NCBI RefSeq assembly: GCF_003171515.1 | Contig: NC_089393.1 | Span: forward strand, 1,674,001 to 1,738,000 | Source of the DNA: Pyrenophora tritici-repentis | Lineage: Eukaryota; Ascomycota; Dothideomycetes; Pleosporales; Pleosporaceae | DNA: 64,000 nt | Direction of reading: 5' to 3' | Shown: positions 46,848 to 59,529 of the stretch, piece by piece | Position numbering within the stretch: the stretch's first letter is position 1 | How the letters are laid out: each line of letters begins with the position of its first letter | The notes under the pieces: model-generated | Told to the model about the DNA's origin: nothing | What the model saw: the letters and a program-made list of their open reading frames with translations, nothing else | Database searches by the model: none | Made by a program: the position numbers and the translations under genes

Positions 46848-48349
46848 CTACAGCTTTGCTAATCGTTCCTTTGATGCTGCTTCCGATGTTTGTACTTCTG
46901 AACATGTACGATAACTTACCGGAAAGAAACGAGGCCCAAGAATCCTCTTCTGCACCTTTCCTGTGGCAGTTTTCGGAAGTTCACCACGCGCAATGCGCAG
47001 AAGCGTTGGCAGCTTGTATCCCGCCAATTTCTCACGTAAATCCGACCGCAACTTCTCAATGGACAAGGTATGTACCAAGCGCACACCTCTGTCTCGAGAT
47101 CCGGGGGCTGAAACTTCTTCATGCAACGAAACCAGGGCCGCCACCCGTTGCCCATACTCCTCGTCCGCGACGCCGACAACCATGGCCTCGGCGATGTACG
47201 ACAACCCTAGCAGTTCTCGCTCAATATCCAGAGCAGAAATTTTGTAGCCTCCCGATTTGATGATATCCAGAGATGCTCGGCCAACGATGAAGTAGTAAAT
47301 CCTATCTTTTCGCGCAATGTCATCGGTTTTGAAGTATCCATCCTCATCATGCCTTCGGGGGCGTCGCGGTCGTCAAGACGTACTCTGAAGATTGCACCAA
47401 ATTCCGTTGCACCATACCTTTGGAAAATTCTTTTATCCATGAGATCCGACCAAAAGTCATCGAGTGGTCGAGGTAGCGCTGACGTCCCGCACAAGCATGC
47501 CCGGAATTGTTTCGCGCTAGCAATGTACTCTGCCAAGTCACCAGCAGGTAGTTTACTGAGAGTACGCTGATAATAGCGTCTTAGTCGCATATAGATGGTT
47601 GGAACGCCCAAGAAAAAGGTTAGCCGCCGCCGTGGATCCAGGCCACCCTGCTTCCATTGCTCCCACGTCCAGATCTCGTCAAAGCCTCCACTGCGAAACT
47701 CAATACGGCTGCCAGATATGAGGAACGGAAAGAAGTTTATGCCGACACCCGTTACATGGTGTACCGGAAGGACATGGAGCAGGACATCATCGCCCGTCAG
47801 TTGGTAGTAGTCCGCTATTTCCAGCGCGCAGTTGAAAGTGTACGACCTCTGCATCACTGCACCCTTTGGTGGGCCGGTGGTCCCACTAGTGAAGATGACG
47901 AGAGCTGAAGCTGGAATCGAGTGTCTGATTGGCACAGCACGAAAACTCCTGCCGCTCGTAGCCACAACGCGCCGTTCCAAGTCCAGACATTTACTCATAT
48001 CTACAGAGCTGCTGAGGACGAGAGCTGCTTGAGACTTTTCGATGAAGTATGACGCTCCTTCAACAGGCACGGCTGCGGCTCCAAGCGCCAGTATCGCCAA
48101 AATGGCCACGGTGTATTCGTATCCACCCGCTGCTACGATCGCAATGTACACCTCGTCTTTCCTCTCCAGGGCATGGCATATCGCTCGATCGAGGGTATCA
48201 AGGACGGTGTGTCGCAGAGCTAGCACGTCGGAAAGGAGGTCTAGATGGGTCCTTTGCAAGTTGGCGCAGACATCATCGACGGCTATGCGCGCAGGAATTC
48301 GACTGGCATATCGGAGAAGGCGACCGAAGAGAGGCTAGGCGGTCGACAT
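46848..48349 (-). pseudogene. Acyl-CoA synthetase (ACSF3-like), deleted and frameshifted
   Basis: Minus-strand remnant of an AMP-forming acyl-CoA synthetase, closest in motifs to malonyl-CoA synthetase-type enzymes. From ATG 48349 the frame meets a TAG at 48335-48337 after MSTA, then stays open with IAVDDVCANLQRTHLDLLSD. The AMP-binding core is present: VIFTSGTTGPPKGAVM and RIFQRYGATEFGAIFRVRLD. After about RDAPEG (near 47350) the next recognisable part, DGYFKTDDIARKD, lies in another frame. The roughly 50 residues that normally link the two (including the end of the core domain) are missing. The C-terminal domain then reads IKSGGYKISALDIERELLG and ends with PKTATGKVQKRILGP, including the catalytic Lys. 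Not expected to be functional. Confidence 0.75.
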
Positions 48350-50784
48350 TAGCATACGTACAGCCACGGGCCCCTGTGTAAGATGTAGGGAAACCGGGCC
48401 CTACAGTGTTCGGGAGCACACTGTAGCCAGCATGCTTCGGGACCGTACAGCATCTGTCATCCATGTTGCTACTACATACATGATCACGGGGCGACGTCCA
48501 ACGCAAGCGGCTGTGCCGCTACGCGCGTCTCTCACATGTGCCGCGGGTACGCAGGAGCAGATCAAGGCGTCCGGCAATAACGAATCGAGTGGGGTGTCAT
48601 GGTAATTGTGCGTACCCGTGGACAGCCGCCGCAAGATCGCGGGGAAGCCGCCCGAGCCAAAAACCCCCGCAGTCAGTCGCTTCCGGCGCTAACAGCCACC
48701 CAGTGCAAGACCACAAGGTCACTCCCAGACGTCAATAACGGCCTTGATAACGGCGGCCTGGCTCTCTAAGCACAATGACGTTGTTCGACCCATCTCCATG
48801 CACCGCACACGATTACTGGCTGTTCGACTAGTGTTGGTGCATGTGCCAGCGTTCACATTTTGCATGCCAACATCAAGCACCGAAGAGACCGAGAGCCCAA
48901 CGCCAGGCCCCAGCGAAACTACTTCCAAAGCGACTGGGTCTATGACCAGTTTTGTATATATAAAATTCATTATAGCGGTTGCGCTCCGAGCCTCCAGTAT
49001 GCGACCACCGGAGGATGACGTTACGGCCGCGTCCAGGCTCCAGACCAGCGATTCCAAATTTAACGATAAACCAATTTCCTGTCACTCTGAATCGGACATG
49101 GGGATCATCGACGCTTGCGTGTCACTCAGCAATCACCCCGTATTCATCCCTGGCATCCCTGCGAGCACTTTCCGGTCAGGAAAAAAAAACTCGCACAAAG
49201 TTTTTGTGGGGGAGCAAGTCTGGTTGTGACTCTGAGTTATCGCCGTCTCAGCCAGTTGCCCAGTCAGCTGATCCATTGGACGTTGCATCATTGCATCGAA
49301 TGCTCCACCAGGCCGTCCATCCGGTTTTTGCATAACGTCGTTCGCTGTGTCCTTGGGCACTCGGAAGTTTGGAGCTTCTGTCACCAAACCTGTCCGTCGC
49401 TACAAAGAAACACCTGCGCATGCAGGGGCTTAAGGTGTTACACATACGGCCGCCACTGCCGATGACTGGAATCCGCCCGATTGCTCAATAGGTTCACTAT
49501 TTTGCTTTTCTATATATCTTTAATATTGCGGCGCTTCGCTAATTGGACTTTGATACCGCCCCAAAGAGTGGGACCGCGCATATTCCAATTCAGTCAGCCA
49601 CAATTGCTGCACCTGCAGCTGCATCAGCTTCCAACTTCCATGATGCTGCCGACAAGGATTTTGTGTGATCCTACTATACCGCTGCTCACAGCGTTTGCTG
49701 GCATTAACGCTGGTCGCGACCCACTAAACGACGGACCGCCCGCAACGTGTCTCCGTAGAGGCCTTACCGATGATATGACGCATCGATGCTTACACTCCGA
49801 GTACTTCGCAATGTGATAGCTCACACCGCCATACGACGATGCTATTTGGAGCATCACGAGGACACCTACAACATGCTGCAAAGCGGGATTACGTCGTACG
49901 AGCTGTCGCGACTGGTGCGCGCGTAGAAGCTACCAGGCGCCTGGTCCTTAGGGCTGCAAAACTCCCTTGCTTGCTGTTCACCGACCGAAAGAAGGCGACC
50001 TGTCACCAAATCTTGATCTGTCATTGCATCGCTGATCAAACTTTGCCTCGTGGCAACCCAGTTGCCCATGGCCATTCATGATGCAGAGTGGCCAAGGCTG
50101 CAATTTTAGATACGAATCGGTCCAATGTTACGCTGTGCCGCAAAGGTTCTGCCGCGACTGCAGGATGAAGGACGTGTGTCAGCCTGGCTATGACAAGCGA
50201 CAGACGAGCCAAACCAGAAAAACTTCCATGTGCACTGCCCCTGTCTCCCGGGGGGTGTGGGTGTCAAAGGAGAGCGGGAATCATCTTTTTTTTTCAGCTG
50301 TATATTGTCGCCTGACCTCCATGTCGAATAGTGCAAGTTTGCAAAAAGGAAAGCAAATTACCGTTCCACGTCGGCGGAAACCCTTTTCTGAACGTTCGCA
50401 CACCGGCTGTACCTTGTCCACATCCGCGACCACACGAGGCCCAGCGAAGCGGACGGGGAAGGCGGAACGAGACACGTTTGGCGTACATCAAGGGGTGGAT
50501 GCGAATCTTGAATAAGCAGACAGACGGGTAACCGGGAATGAGGCATGGCGTAAGCGCACAGATGTTTCCGCATGCGGTCATCGTCCTCTTAGTCCTCTCG
50601 GGCCGTGGAGAGTGGGCCAATGCCGCCCGCCCGTCACACAGACGCTGCTCGCTGGGACCTTGCGGTGAAGGGGTAAAATGGCCTCTTGTGCTTCACATGC
50701 TGGTTGTTTGCTCACCCAACTCTGTACATGTGTGACTCCTCGCATCACTCTCTTATTTAATTAACTTTGAGAGAGGCCGCGACC
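48350..50784. other. Gene-empty accessory region
   Basis: About 2.4 kb without a supported gene. Open frames up to 161 codons (48744-49229) lack motifs and overlap on both strands. The last 200 bp are likely the acyltransferase promoter. Confidence 0.45.
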
Positions 50785-52596
50785 ATGTCTCTAGACCTCC
50801 CACTAGGATTCATGGAGCCCCGGCTTCTCGACACCGTCGCTAGCACCACTTCCCGCATTGTCGACATGCTCACCAGACAACACTCCCCGCCCGTACAGAC
50901 CAAATCATTCCACTTATCTTGCCTGGATCAAAATGTAGTGCGCGTGTACATACAAACTCTATGCATTTTCCCTGTAAGTCACCTTGGAGTAGGTGCAGCC
51001 AGCACAGTAGGCTGACTGTGGTGACAGTTTCCCGATCAAAACAATGCCGAGGCTGCTATACAGGCTCTGGGCGCTGGACTTCGCCTGACTCTAAAGAAAT
51101 TCCCATTTCTCGCTGGTACTCTAACTTTGGCGGATCGTGAAGCTGGGAAGCTTGCTCTGGAATATCCAAGCGAGGTGTCAGACAAGGACCTGAACTCCAT
51201 CTTCCGTTCCAAACAAATTCACTACCACGATACCGATTTTCCGCACACGTATGAACAGCTCAGAAGAGATGGCATGCCGCCGAGCGCGTTCAAGAGTGCT
51301 ATGTTTGTTCCTGAAGATCTTGCCAACTATCCGGGCGTCCCGGCGGATGGTGAGGGCAAAATAGACTTCAACAAAAGCGATGCACCAGCAATGCGAAGTC
51401 AAGCTTTCTTCATACCTGGCGGACTTGTGCTCTCAATGTACATGCATCATTCTGTCTTCGACTTCTCCGGCGTCACGCTTTTCTGGCAAGCATTCTCTGC
51501 AAACGTGTCCAGTATCTCCGGACAGCGCTCCGAACCGCAAAGAGCCACCGGTAATTTTCCTCCCTTACATTGCCAAACAGGACTAATCGTAGCAGATACG
51601 TCAAGTACAGCCGATAGGCAGTCTTTGTTGCGACAAGCCGTTGACGACGAAATTCCTCAGCTTCGCAGTGTTGTCAGCGCCGACTGTTATTGCGACGGGC
51701 CACCAGATTACCTCAAAACATTGCCCTCAAGTACGAAATGTACGCAGAGACTCATCGTTGTTCCGGCGGCTCAGGTGCGCGAGTACAGAGAACTTCTGCG
51801 GTCATATTTCCCCAAAGACAACGCGCCGACCATTTGCAACGTGCTTGCTGCCCTTGTCTGGACGCACGTTACTCGTGCCAGAGCAGCGCGATTGCTCAAG
51901 TACGGGCTGACGGAGACTAACCTGGGTATTGCAACCGATCTGCGAAGGCGGCAAAACCCTCCCGTTCCCGCGGATTACATGGGTAACATGGCGTTATTCT
52001 CGCGCGGCACATTGAACATCTCAGATCTCATAGCAGAGGACCGGTACGTTGCTCCTTGCCACCTTTCATTCAATGTCGCACTGCAGGATGATTTCGATCT
52101 TGTACACCAGATATTGAGCGGTGTCATTGAAGTTGAGCAAGTCAGCTGACATGCCCCTAGCGTAACGACATCCACGATTGTCCGTGTCATCAACGAGATC
52201 AAAAGCACTATTTCCGGCGTTGACGACGACTGGGTGTCACGTCACCTTAGCTACTTCAAGTCGATCGATTATATTACCGACACAGAAATTGCACTAGGCA
52301 TAACGTTTGGATCCGACATGTACATTTCTTCCTGGATCAACTTTGGTGCGGACCTCAGCTGGGGTATACCGGGGACCGACTTGGGCAAGCACTCCCTCGC
52401 TGGACGAGCGGAGTTTATTAGACGATCGTATGGTCCGGGTGACGGCGGCATGATCTTCCTCCCGCGACGCAGACAACCTACGAACGGAACGGAAGCGCCC
52501 TTTGAAATTCTGGTACGGCTCGCCGAGGAAGACATGACGCGTGTGTTGGACGAAGAGGGCGGGTTGAGCAGTTGGGCCGAGGCGGTAATCGAGTGA
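50785..52596 (+). CDS. BAHD-type acyltransferase (transferase family)
   Basis: Transfers an acyl group from acyl-CoA to a hydroxyl or amine; fungal members include trichothecene 3-O-acetyltransferase. Exons are 50785-50973, 51028-52043 and 52161-52596, 546 aa. The N-terminal MSLDLPLGFMEPRLLD is followed by LTLKKFPFLAGTL. The catalytic HxxxD is MHHSVFDFSG (about residue 205), and the structural DFGWG equivalent is ADLSWGIPG (about 467). Intron 2 is 117 nt and contains an in-frame open stretch before a TGA at 52147-52149; it was removed because EDR then joins VTTSTIVRVINEI, as in the family. Located between an acyl-CoA synthetase pseudogene and a Zn2Cys6 regulator, so it may belong to a decayed pathway. 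Acceptor substrate unknown. Confidence 0.88.
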
Positions 52597-55500
52597 ACAG
52601 AAATGACTGTCATCTACCGGCATGTTGATATCTGGTCTTGGGTCAAGACTTGGTGCGCCGGTACACCACGCTACTGATGACGAATTCTGGTATGTTGTCT
52701 CCAAGTAGTATTTGGCATTGAGCATTGGGCATGAGCGTTGGTGTTTTTCACGGTTTATGACTTGGGTTGGACATTTGATATCCTGTACGAATAGCTTGCA
52801 TTCCTTTTCCGGCTGGGGTCTCCTTGTGTGCATTACATTGCATTGGGCGGTATCTGGCATTTAAAAGCGCATGTGTCTTGGGCAGACGCATTCTCATAGT
52901 TATCTTATTTGATCGTTCTTGCTTTGCCATGTTGCGGCACCTGGTAGATCCTTCATCTTCCATGGTCGACGTCCTTTGCTTTACACGTCCACTGATCATT
53001 AGCGCCCAACCTCACACACTGAATCATGAAGCTCGCAACGATCGGTCACTAGTCATGATAATCAGGTCATGATAATATCCACCGAGATGCCCCCGCAGCG
53101 CGGCTCCACTTGCCTTGCCGGCAACGCCCCGCACCATTACGCGCATCAACACCCCCGCTGGACCTGCATTCATCGTGTACTGCGTGAGTACCTAGGTAAG
53201 AAAATGATTTGCATCTCCGCACTATCGGCGGTGATCTTCAGCTGTGTCGGTCACGATACACGTGTCCGAGTCTGTCTACCTAGGTACAGAAGACGAGCAC
53301 CTTTCCCCCAAGAGATACATATCCACCACCTTGCTGTAGCCTGCAGGCGCATTGGGCATTTAGTACGGCGGAGAAGCGCCCAATTACAGCATGGTAGACT
53401 TCACCGATGAGAGCTCAGCCCGAGACGGCTTTCACGAGGGCCAGGAGAAGGTGTTCCGAGTCCCGGTCAAGAAAAAAAGTTTGAAAAAGATCAGCAGCTG
53501 AACCCATCGCATCCACAGCGGTATTATCTGGGCTTAGCGAAAGCAAAAGCTATTCAAAGGCTAGTTAGACGAGAGCTGAGATCACTGCCGAGCTCCTGGA
53601 CGATAGGATGGGCCAATCTTGTCTGCATAGGGAAAGGTGAGCCCGTCCTCAAGTGGTCACAGAAGGGCATGTCGTGCATATCTGTGCTACCAGGGTACTT
53701 AGGTACGCAGAGAGCCGACAAGCGCCACATAGGGTTTGAAAAACAGCAAAAAGTATTGGAACATATGCACAGAACCGAATTGGGCTATGGAACTAACGTA
53801 GGGTTCTGTACTCACTGCGAATCGGGATTCGACTCAGAAGGAGTTTGGAATCCGTAGCCCGACGACGGCATCTCATACCACACGCGTCCTCATACCGGCC
53901 CTGAAATCTGAAACCGTCTCTCTGCATATTTTAGTGATACAGTTACTTTTAGCGAAGCCGACCACACAGGTCGATCATGGAGAAGTTTCGGCCCGCATAT
54001 TCCATGTGATTGTCTACGTATACCACCTACGGCCCGCAAACATTCATGCTGCAGATCCGGGATGAGAAGATGCATGAACCACTGCCCGGCATTGCACTGG
54101 ATAACATCGGCCCGGCGGGGTATGCAATTCACCTACATGCTCTAGGTTCATCCCATCAGTGTGCAACTCAATGTCCCAATCACTGAAGTCTTGCTCGAAA
54201 CAAAACGACACCTACATGCTTTGCGACCACTCTAGCGCGGTCCGATCGGCTATGTTCAAACGGCACGTATCATATACGCCGAGGTGTCTGACGAGACCGG
54301 CACTCTTCGGAAGACTGGGTATCAACCGTCGTATACGGAAGTTTGACGTTTGTTTGCGGGGAAATCATGATGCAGGTGAGATTAGTGCCTGGGCGAGTAG
54401 TCATTGCGCAGTGTAATATTGCGCAATACGGCGGCAATTTGTAACGCCACCAATATTTCAGCAGGCGAGATGAAACTTCTCGCCTAGGTATTACACCGTT
54501 TGCTACTACCTTCGCGTTGCACTGCACATGCGACTACATTTGTCTGTTTTATCACAGATGACAAGAGTTTATCAACGAAGGTGGCCTTGTCCGTGGACTA
54601 GATTGTGTGTACAATGCTTATTGCTGACAGCATCGAAACCTGTAGGCGTGCCATACGTGGATAGGTTTGGTGATGAGATTAGGCTCGTCGAGTTGAACAT
54701 CGACTACCTCTCCAATCGGCCGAGAGGGACAATTAGATGATTACACAGCAATTCACCGCAAACCTCAACGATCAATCAGCTTCACCTCCAACTCTTCCTG
54801 TTGTGTATAGCATTCTTCCAGCCTTACGCGGTATATGTGCTGGACCAACACGCATGCTGGCTCCCCATAATGGCCGTCGTATTGCCCGAGACGCAATATG
54901 TCTACAAGATATCATACTAGACCTGATGGCGGAACTAAGGCCAATACCGTGTACCGTATAGCTTGGGATGCATGGTCAATGCCGGACTAGCTACTGAACA
55001 GTGCGCTCGGCAAGCTAGATGGTAAAGTTTATAAAAGGTTGCTTTCGATGTAGCTCATCGGCGAAAACCGTTCAACGATGTAACGTTCAAACCTGATTGG
55101 AAGGGTGATGCGATTGTTTGGGTAGCGGAGATGGAGGAAGCCAAGAGCTAGCGAAACGCTAATGGTGAGGCCTAACGGATGTCATCTGCTACAGGGCCTA
55201 GCGAGCGGAAACCTGTCAAGTGTCAACACTGACGAAAGCCGAAACTTGGGGTAGCGTGAAACCGAATTGACTAATTATGGTTGATGCCCCTCATACTTCC
55301 CTTTGATCCGGTAGAATCGCGGAAGCCGATGTGGCGGATTGCCTAGAAACGTCATCGTGCTACTTATCTATTTAGAGGGCCATGTACCCCACAGTTCAGA
55401 GTTTGCGTCAACCTCAGGCCTCGACCCTCATCGTATCAATGAAGCTAGCTACCCGTTGAGCGCAGAAGGGCCGATTGACTGATTGTGCGGATACCTGAAT

Positions 55501-56202
55501 GATGACGGTCACGGTTTCAAGACGCCATTTATGTCAGGGCGAGTGTGACTAACGCACGTTATCTCATCCACCAGAAGCTTTTGCAGCTTTTACGATCGGT
55601 TGTGCCCGTAATTGCGGAGAAGGTTCGGCGAGGAGCAGTCAGGCGGCAAGGGAGTGCCGAGGTACAGTAGGTTACTAGAAGGCCCTGGAAACGGGCTGAC
55701 GAGGAAGCACAGAGTAGATCGGCGCTCACGGACGCCGGGCGCTTCGAAACTTATTTGTAGCTTGAAACATTTGTGTGGTGTTGCAGTTTGGTATCATCGG
55801 AAAACAGATGCCGTTGTGTGCCAAGGCCAACCATCAGGGCTAGCGCTTCGAGGCAACCCATCTCTATGCAGGACCGTTGAATCCCGAGCACCGGGCCTCC
55901 CCATGCTACCTCGATCTCCGCCAAAGAGCGTATATGGACTACCATCCGCCAGTAATCGGACGCTTCAATCCAAGATTGTCAAAGCGGACCCACGTTTCAG
56001 CCTGATTGCCCACGTGAGATTGCGCTACGCCGCGGGCGCGCACGACAGCAACCAAAAGCGGAGGTTTAGCTTGGAAGTTTGTATTTTCTTGGTCCGCTAC
56101 GATTTAATCAGCGCGCCTGCCTGCGCTAGTCGATGCCTCGCAGCGACCCTGAGCTTCTGCAGCGCATGAACAAGCGCTGTATCTTCGACCCTTTGTCCAC
56201 CA
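52597..56202. other. Long gene-empty region with coding-like fragments
   Basis: About 3.6 kb without an intact gene. Short coding-like fragments appear on the plus strand around 54020-54130 (QIRDEKMHEPLPGIALDNIG), 54240-54350 (GYVQTARIIYAEVSDETG) and 54620-54740 (VPYVDRFGDEIRLVELNIDY), each in a limited window and ended by stops. They suggest an old, broken gene that I cannot name. Confidence 0.4.
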
Positions 56203-58583
56203 ATGTCCTATCGCGGAAGGCCCAGTAAGGGTTGTGAGGCTTGTCGAGCCCGTAAAGTCAAGGTCAGTAATTCAATCCATTGACCCTATCATGACTTGGA
56301 TTTCAACAACACCAATCCTCATGGTTCTCAGTCACAGCTATGGCGGCCATGCTGATGTCATTGTAGTGCGACGAGGCTAAACCATCATGTACGCGATGCA
56401 GCAAGGCAGGCCACGAATGCAAATATCGCGATCAAGCCGACATTCTATTCCGGAACCAGACAGCTTCTGCTGCTCAAAGAGCAGAGGAATCATGGCGGAA
56501 GAGATCAAAGTCGCACCAGCGTGCACCCGCCAGCGAGAAAACCACCATCGTTGCCAAGACACCACCAAGCAACGGATCTACTCCTCCTGCTCTGACAGAT
56601 GACCAACGCTCGTCCAGTGGCAGTGCACACTCGCCCAGTGGATCCACTGACGACCAGGCTCAAGAGGCAGCAACCTCAATCACATCAATCATTGATTTGA
56701 GCAAGATGACCATCACTCCCGCATTGAATCCAGACTTCCGCCGCAAAGCTTTTGAAAGATTTGTGTACGATTTTGTCCTACCGGATTCCCCGGACAGGGA
56801 CCCGAATCAGCCCACCGATGCCTTGTGGATGTTTATGCCATTGCTTTATGAGAACGCGCCCCAGGACTCTTTGATAGCCACAACAGTCGATGCTGTTTCA
56901 TATGTCAATTATGCAAACAGGTGTCATGACTCCCATGCAGCCATATTGGCTGAAGAGTGTCTTGGCAAGGCTATTCCCATGTTGACAAAGTTGATTGCGG
57001 ACAAAAAGCAGGCAGCCTCAGACGAGACACTGTGCTCTGTATATCTAATGGGAGTCTACGAGGTATATCAAACCCATACTCAAAGTTGCATCCTCCTGAC
57101 TTGACCACTAGAACTTCACTAACGTGCAACGGAAAGGCACTTTCATCGCTCATCAGAATGGTGCAAATGCCCTACTCCAGCTTCGATCGGTCGAGCAGTA
57201 TCAGTCCCACCCCATATCAGCCAAAATTTACGAAGTAGCATATGGACAGATGGTAATTACATTCCATTTACGCATCTTGTACACTCTGGATTGACCTTTT
57301 CCCAATAGTTGCTAGGAAACCTGCAATCTGCAAAGCGGCCACCAATACCTAAAAGAGACGTTGCAAAAGTGGACTCATACCTCCCAAGTCTCTACAACAA
57401 CTCCAATGTCTTCGTCATGAGCCTTATTTGGAAAGAGGCAATGGTACATGCTAAATGGCACGAAGTCAAACAAAGCCCCAATCCGCCTACTAGCCGTCTA
57501 GCATTGTATGAACTCATGCAGAATGCCCTTCAGCTAGATATTGCATTCCAGGGATGGGAATCTTCCATCACACCAGCGTGGAGATACGAAATGTTGCCCA
57601 ACACACCCGAGGTTCGGCGTACCTACAGCAAGAAATGGCAGGAGCTATTTCTAGGTTGCCGAGGCGCGCCACCGGAAGTTCACTCATATCCCACCATGAA
57701 GAGATGTTGGATCTGGGGTTTCTATCGCACAAGCCGGATTTTTCTTCTCCGCGATACGCTTGAGATACTCAATTGGATGTTGAGATTCCCAGAGCCAAGT
57801 GTACCGTTTGTTCCAATGGGCCCTCCACCTACAGCTCAAGGGCAGTCCATATCGGCGGGGCTGAGTGACAGAAATCTATGTTTACTTCACTCTGTTACTA
57901 CAACCCATTTGGTTGATGTCATCGAGAAGAATTGTTCTGCCATGATTGGCAGCTTCACCGTTCCAATTCACCTCAAGTCCTTTGACGATCTCTGCGGTAT
58001 GCGAGGCTATATATCCCTGTGGCCGCTAGGTGTCATGGATTCTGTGCTCAGCTCTGGTCTGGTACCTGATAGTAACGCAGCCAGCAGTCCGCCAGCGAGC
58101 AGCTATACTTCAACATCCTCGCCAGCTTACTCCCACTCCCCCCAGACACTACATCAAATGTCCCCAGGGAGTTCCGACGGGCGTAGTTCGGGTACACAAG
58201 CAGCAAACCACGACTCATATGCTACAGCACCACAGTTCACGGAGCTCGCCAGCATCATTCCGAAGTCTGAAGGTGATCAAACCTCCAGCGCGGGTAGCAG
58301 TCCATCGAACAGCACACCCGTATACGACCATACTGCAAAGAAAGGCCACATCTTTGACTCCAACCCTGCACATCCTTGGGATCATCCATTCAATCTTCCT
58401 TTATTTGAAATGGGAATCGCCGAACCAAGACAGCTCGACGTCATGGGCATACGGGAGTGGATCAATCGTTTGCTTTACTACATTGCATCTGATCTCGGTG
58501 TTAAGAAGGCCCTCTATGTACCGCTTACAGAGGGTTACATGTCTACTGTTAAGCCAGCTGTTGATCATATCCTAGGTCGCTGA
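56203..58583 (+). CDS. Zn2Cys6 transcription factor
   Basis: Nuclear DNA-binding regulator. Exons are 56203-56262, 56367-57062, 57112-57252 and 57309-58583, 723 aa, all phase 0 with GT-AG borders. The binuclear zinc cluster spans the first intron: CEACRARKVK on exon 1 and CDEAKPSCTRCSKAGHEC on exon 2 (Cys 11, 14, 21, 28, 31, 38). A Ser/Pro-rich linker (about 70-120) leads to a fungal transcription-factor regulatory domain (FERFVYDFVLPDSPDRDPNQ, LLYENAPQDSLIATTVDAVS), as in DUF3468-type regulators. A second Ser/Thr-rich stretch (about 545-640) precedes the conserved C-terminal segment. Targets unknown. Its position downstream of the acyltransferase could mark a pathway regulator, but the 3.6-kb gap weakens this. 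Confidence 0.92.
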
Positions 58584-59072
58584 TGATGAAAAGAGTGTGT
58601 TCAACATTGCACGGCGCAAAGGAGCATAAGAAAGGCGTACTTTTGTTCTTGCATCTCAAGGGGAGGTCATATTTTTTTTAACAATCTAGCAACACTTGTT
58701 ATATATCAGCAGTGGTATCTGCAGTCTAGGTGGCGGATTTACGAGTGATGGCCCGCATCGTTGGAGTCTAACTTATAGTATGCGAACTAGTTGACAGTGT
58801 TCAAAAACAATTTCCACTGTAGCGGTGAGCATTTCCAAGCAGTTGAAGCGTCGAATCCCGATCTGAGCCCTTTGGAGCGACGTGATGCCAAGAAACCAGG
58901 GTCCCAAGGCTTTGTATTACCGGAGCTCTCACTTACTCTTATATGAATCACTTCACCCCACCACTTCGTAACTCGACTTTTCCGCTGTCACTACCTACTC
59001 TCAACTCGCTATTAGAACACATAACCTTCCGGACAACCAGCCGAGCCTCTGCAGCCCTAAGATACTTGCATC
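58584..59072. other. Intergenic region
   Basis: 3' region of the regulator gene and promoter of the next gene. No gene is supported. Confidence 0.5.
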
Positions 59073-59529
59073 ATGGCCGAGAAGACCGACTTGCAGCGGG
59101 TCTTGCCCACGGGTAACAGTCGCTATCATCTCATGTTCGTAGCATGTCAGATCGTGATTAGATTAATGTTGACAACTATCTAGCACTGAAGTCAACATGA
59201 AAAACTCGCCGCTTCTCTGTCTCCCAGCGGAGCTGCCCACTATGATATACGAATATGCACTGGAGGGCACTATCATCGATGTGAGATATAAACACCATGC
59301 ACCGCTCATTCTCAGTTGCCGCCAAATCCAACACGAGGCACCACCACTCGAGTTCTCTCGTGTAACTTTCTTCTACTTCGACATAATCAGTCTACTCGAC
59401 CCTCGCGTGGCGCCCGGCCAGGATACGCGCAACATGATTACGTCAATCTCTGTCACCTTTAGTATCATGCATTATCTGGTCTCAGGCTCTCGCCGACCAC
59501 ATGGATCGCACGAGTACGACAAATACTGA
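59073..59529 (+). CDS. LPxE-R motif protein with possible readthrough extension
   Basis: Second exon 59184-59529 contains MKNSPLLCLPAELPTMIYEY and a CRQIQHEAPPLEF segment, matching the intact relatives at 3564 and 60089. A short first exon is proposed (59073-59134, phase 2), spliced with a weak GTTCGT donor to a TAG acceptor at 59183. The phase-2 position matches the relatives. Alternatively translation starts at ATG 59197 (110 aa). The stop is TGA at 59527-59529 followed directly by CTA, the best-known readthrough context. The frame then stays open for 38 codons (INLPNLRELHVRKS) to a TAG at 59644-59646. Without readthrough the protein is short for the family, so it may instead be a nonsense-truncated pseudogene. 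Confidence 0.6.

Noticed and set aside
48744..49229. 161-codon plus-strand frame
   Set aside because: No recognisable family, overlapped by open frames on both strands, and low coding character.
53392..53508. Short plus-strand ORF (38 codons, basic C-terminus)
   Set aside because: Reads like protein but is too short and has no splice partner; not enough to call a gene.
55612..56169. 185-codon plus-strand frame before the Zn2Cys6 gene
   Set aside because: No motif, irregular composition, and it ends just before the clear start at 56203; treated as chance or leader sequence.
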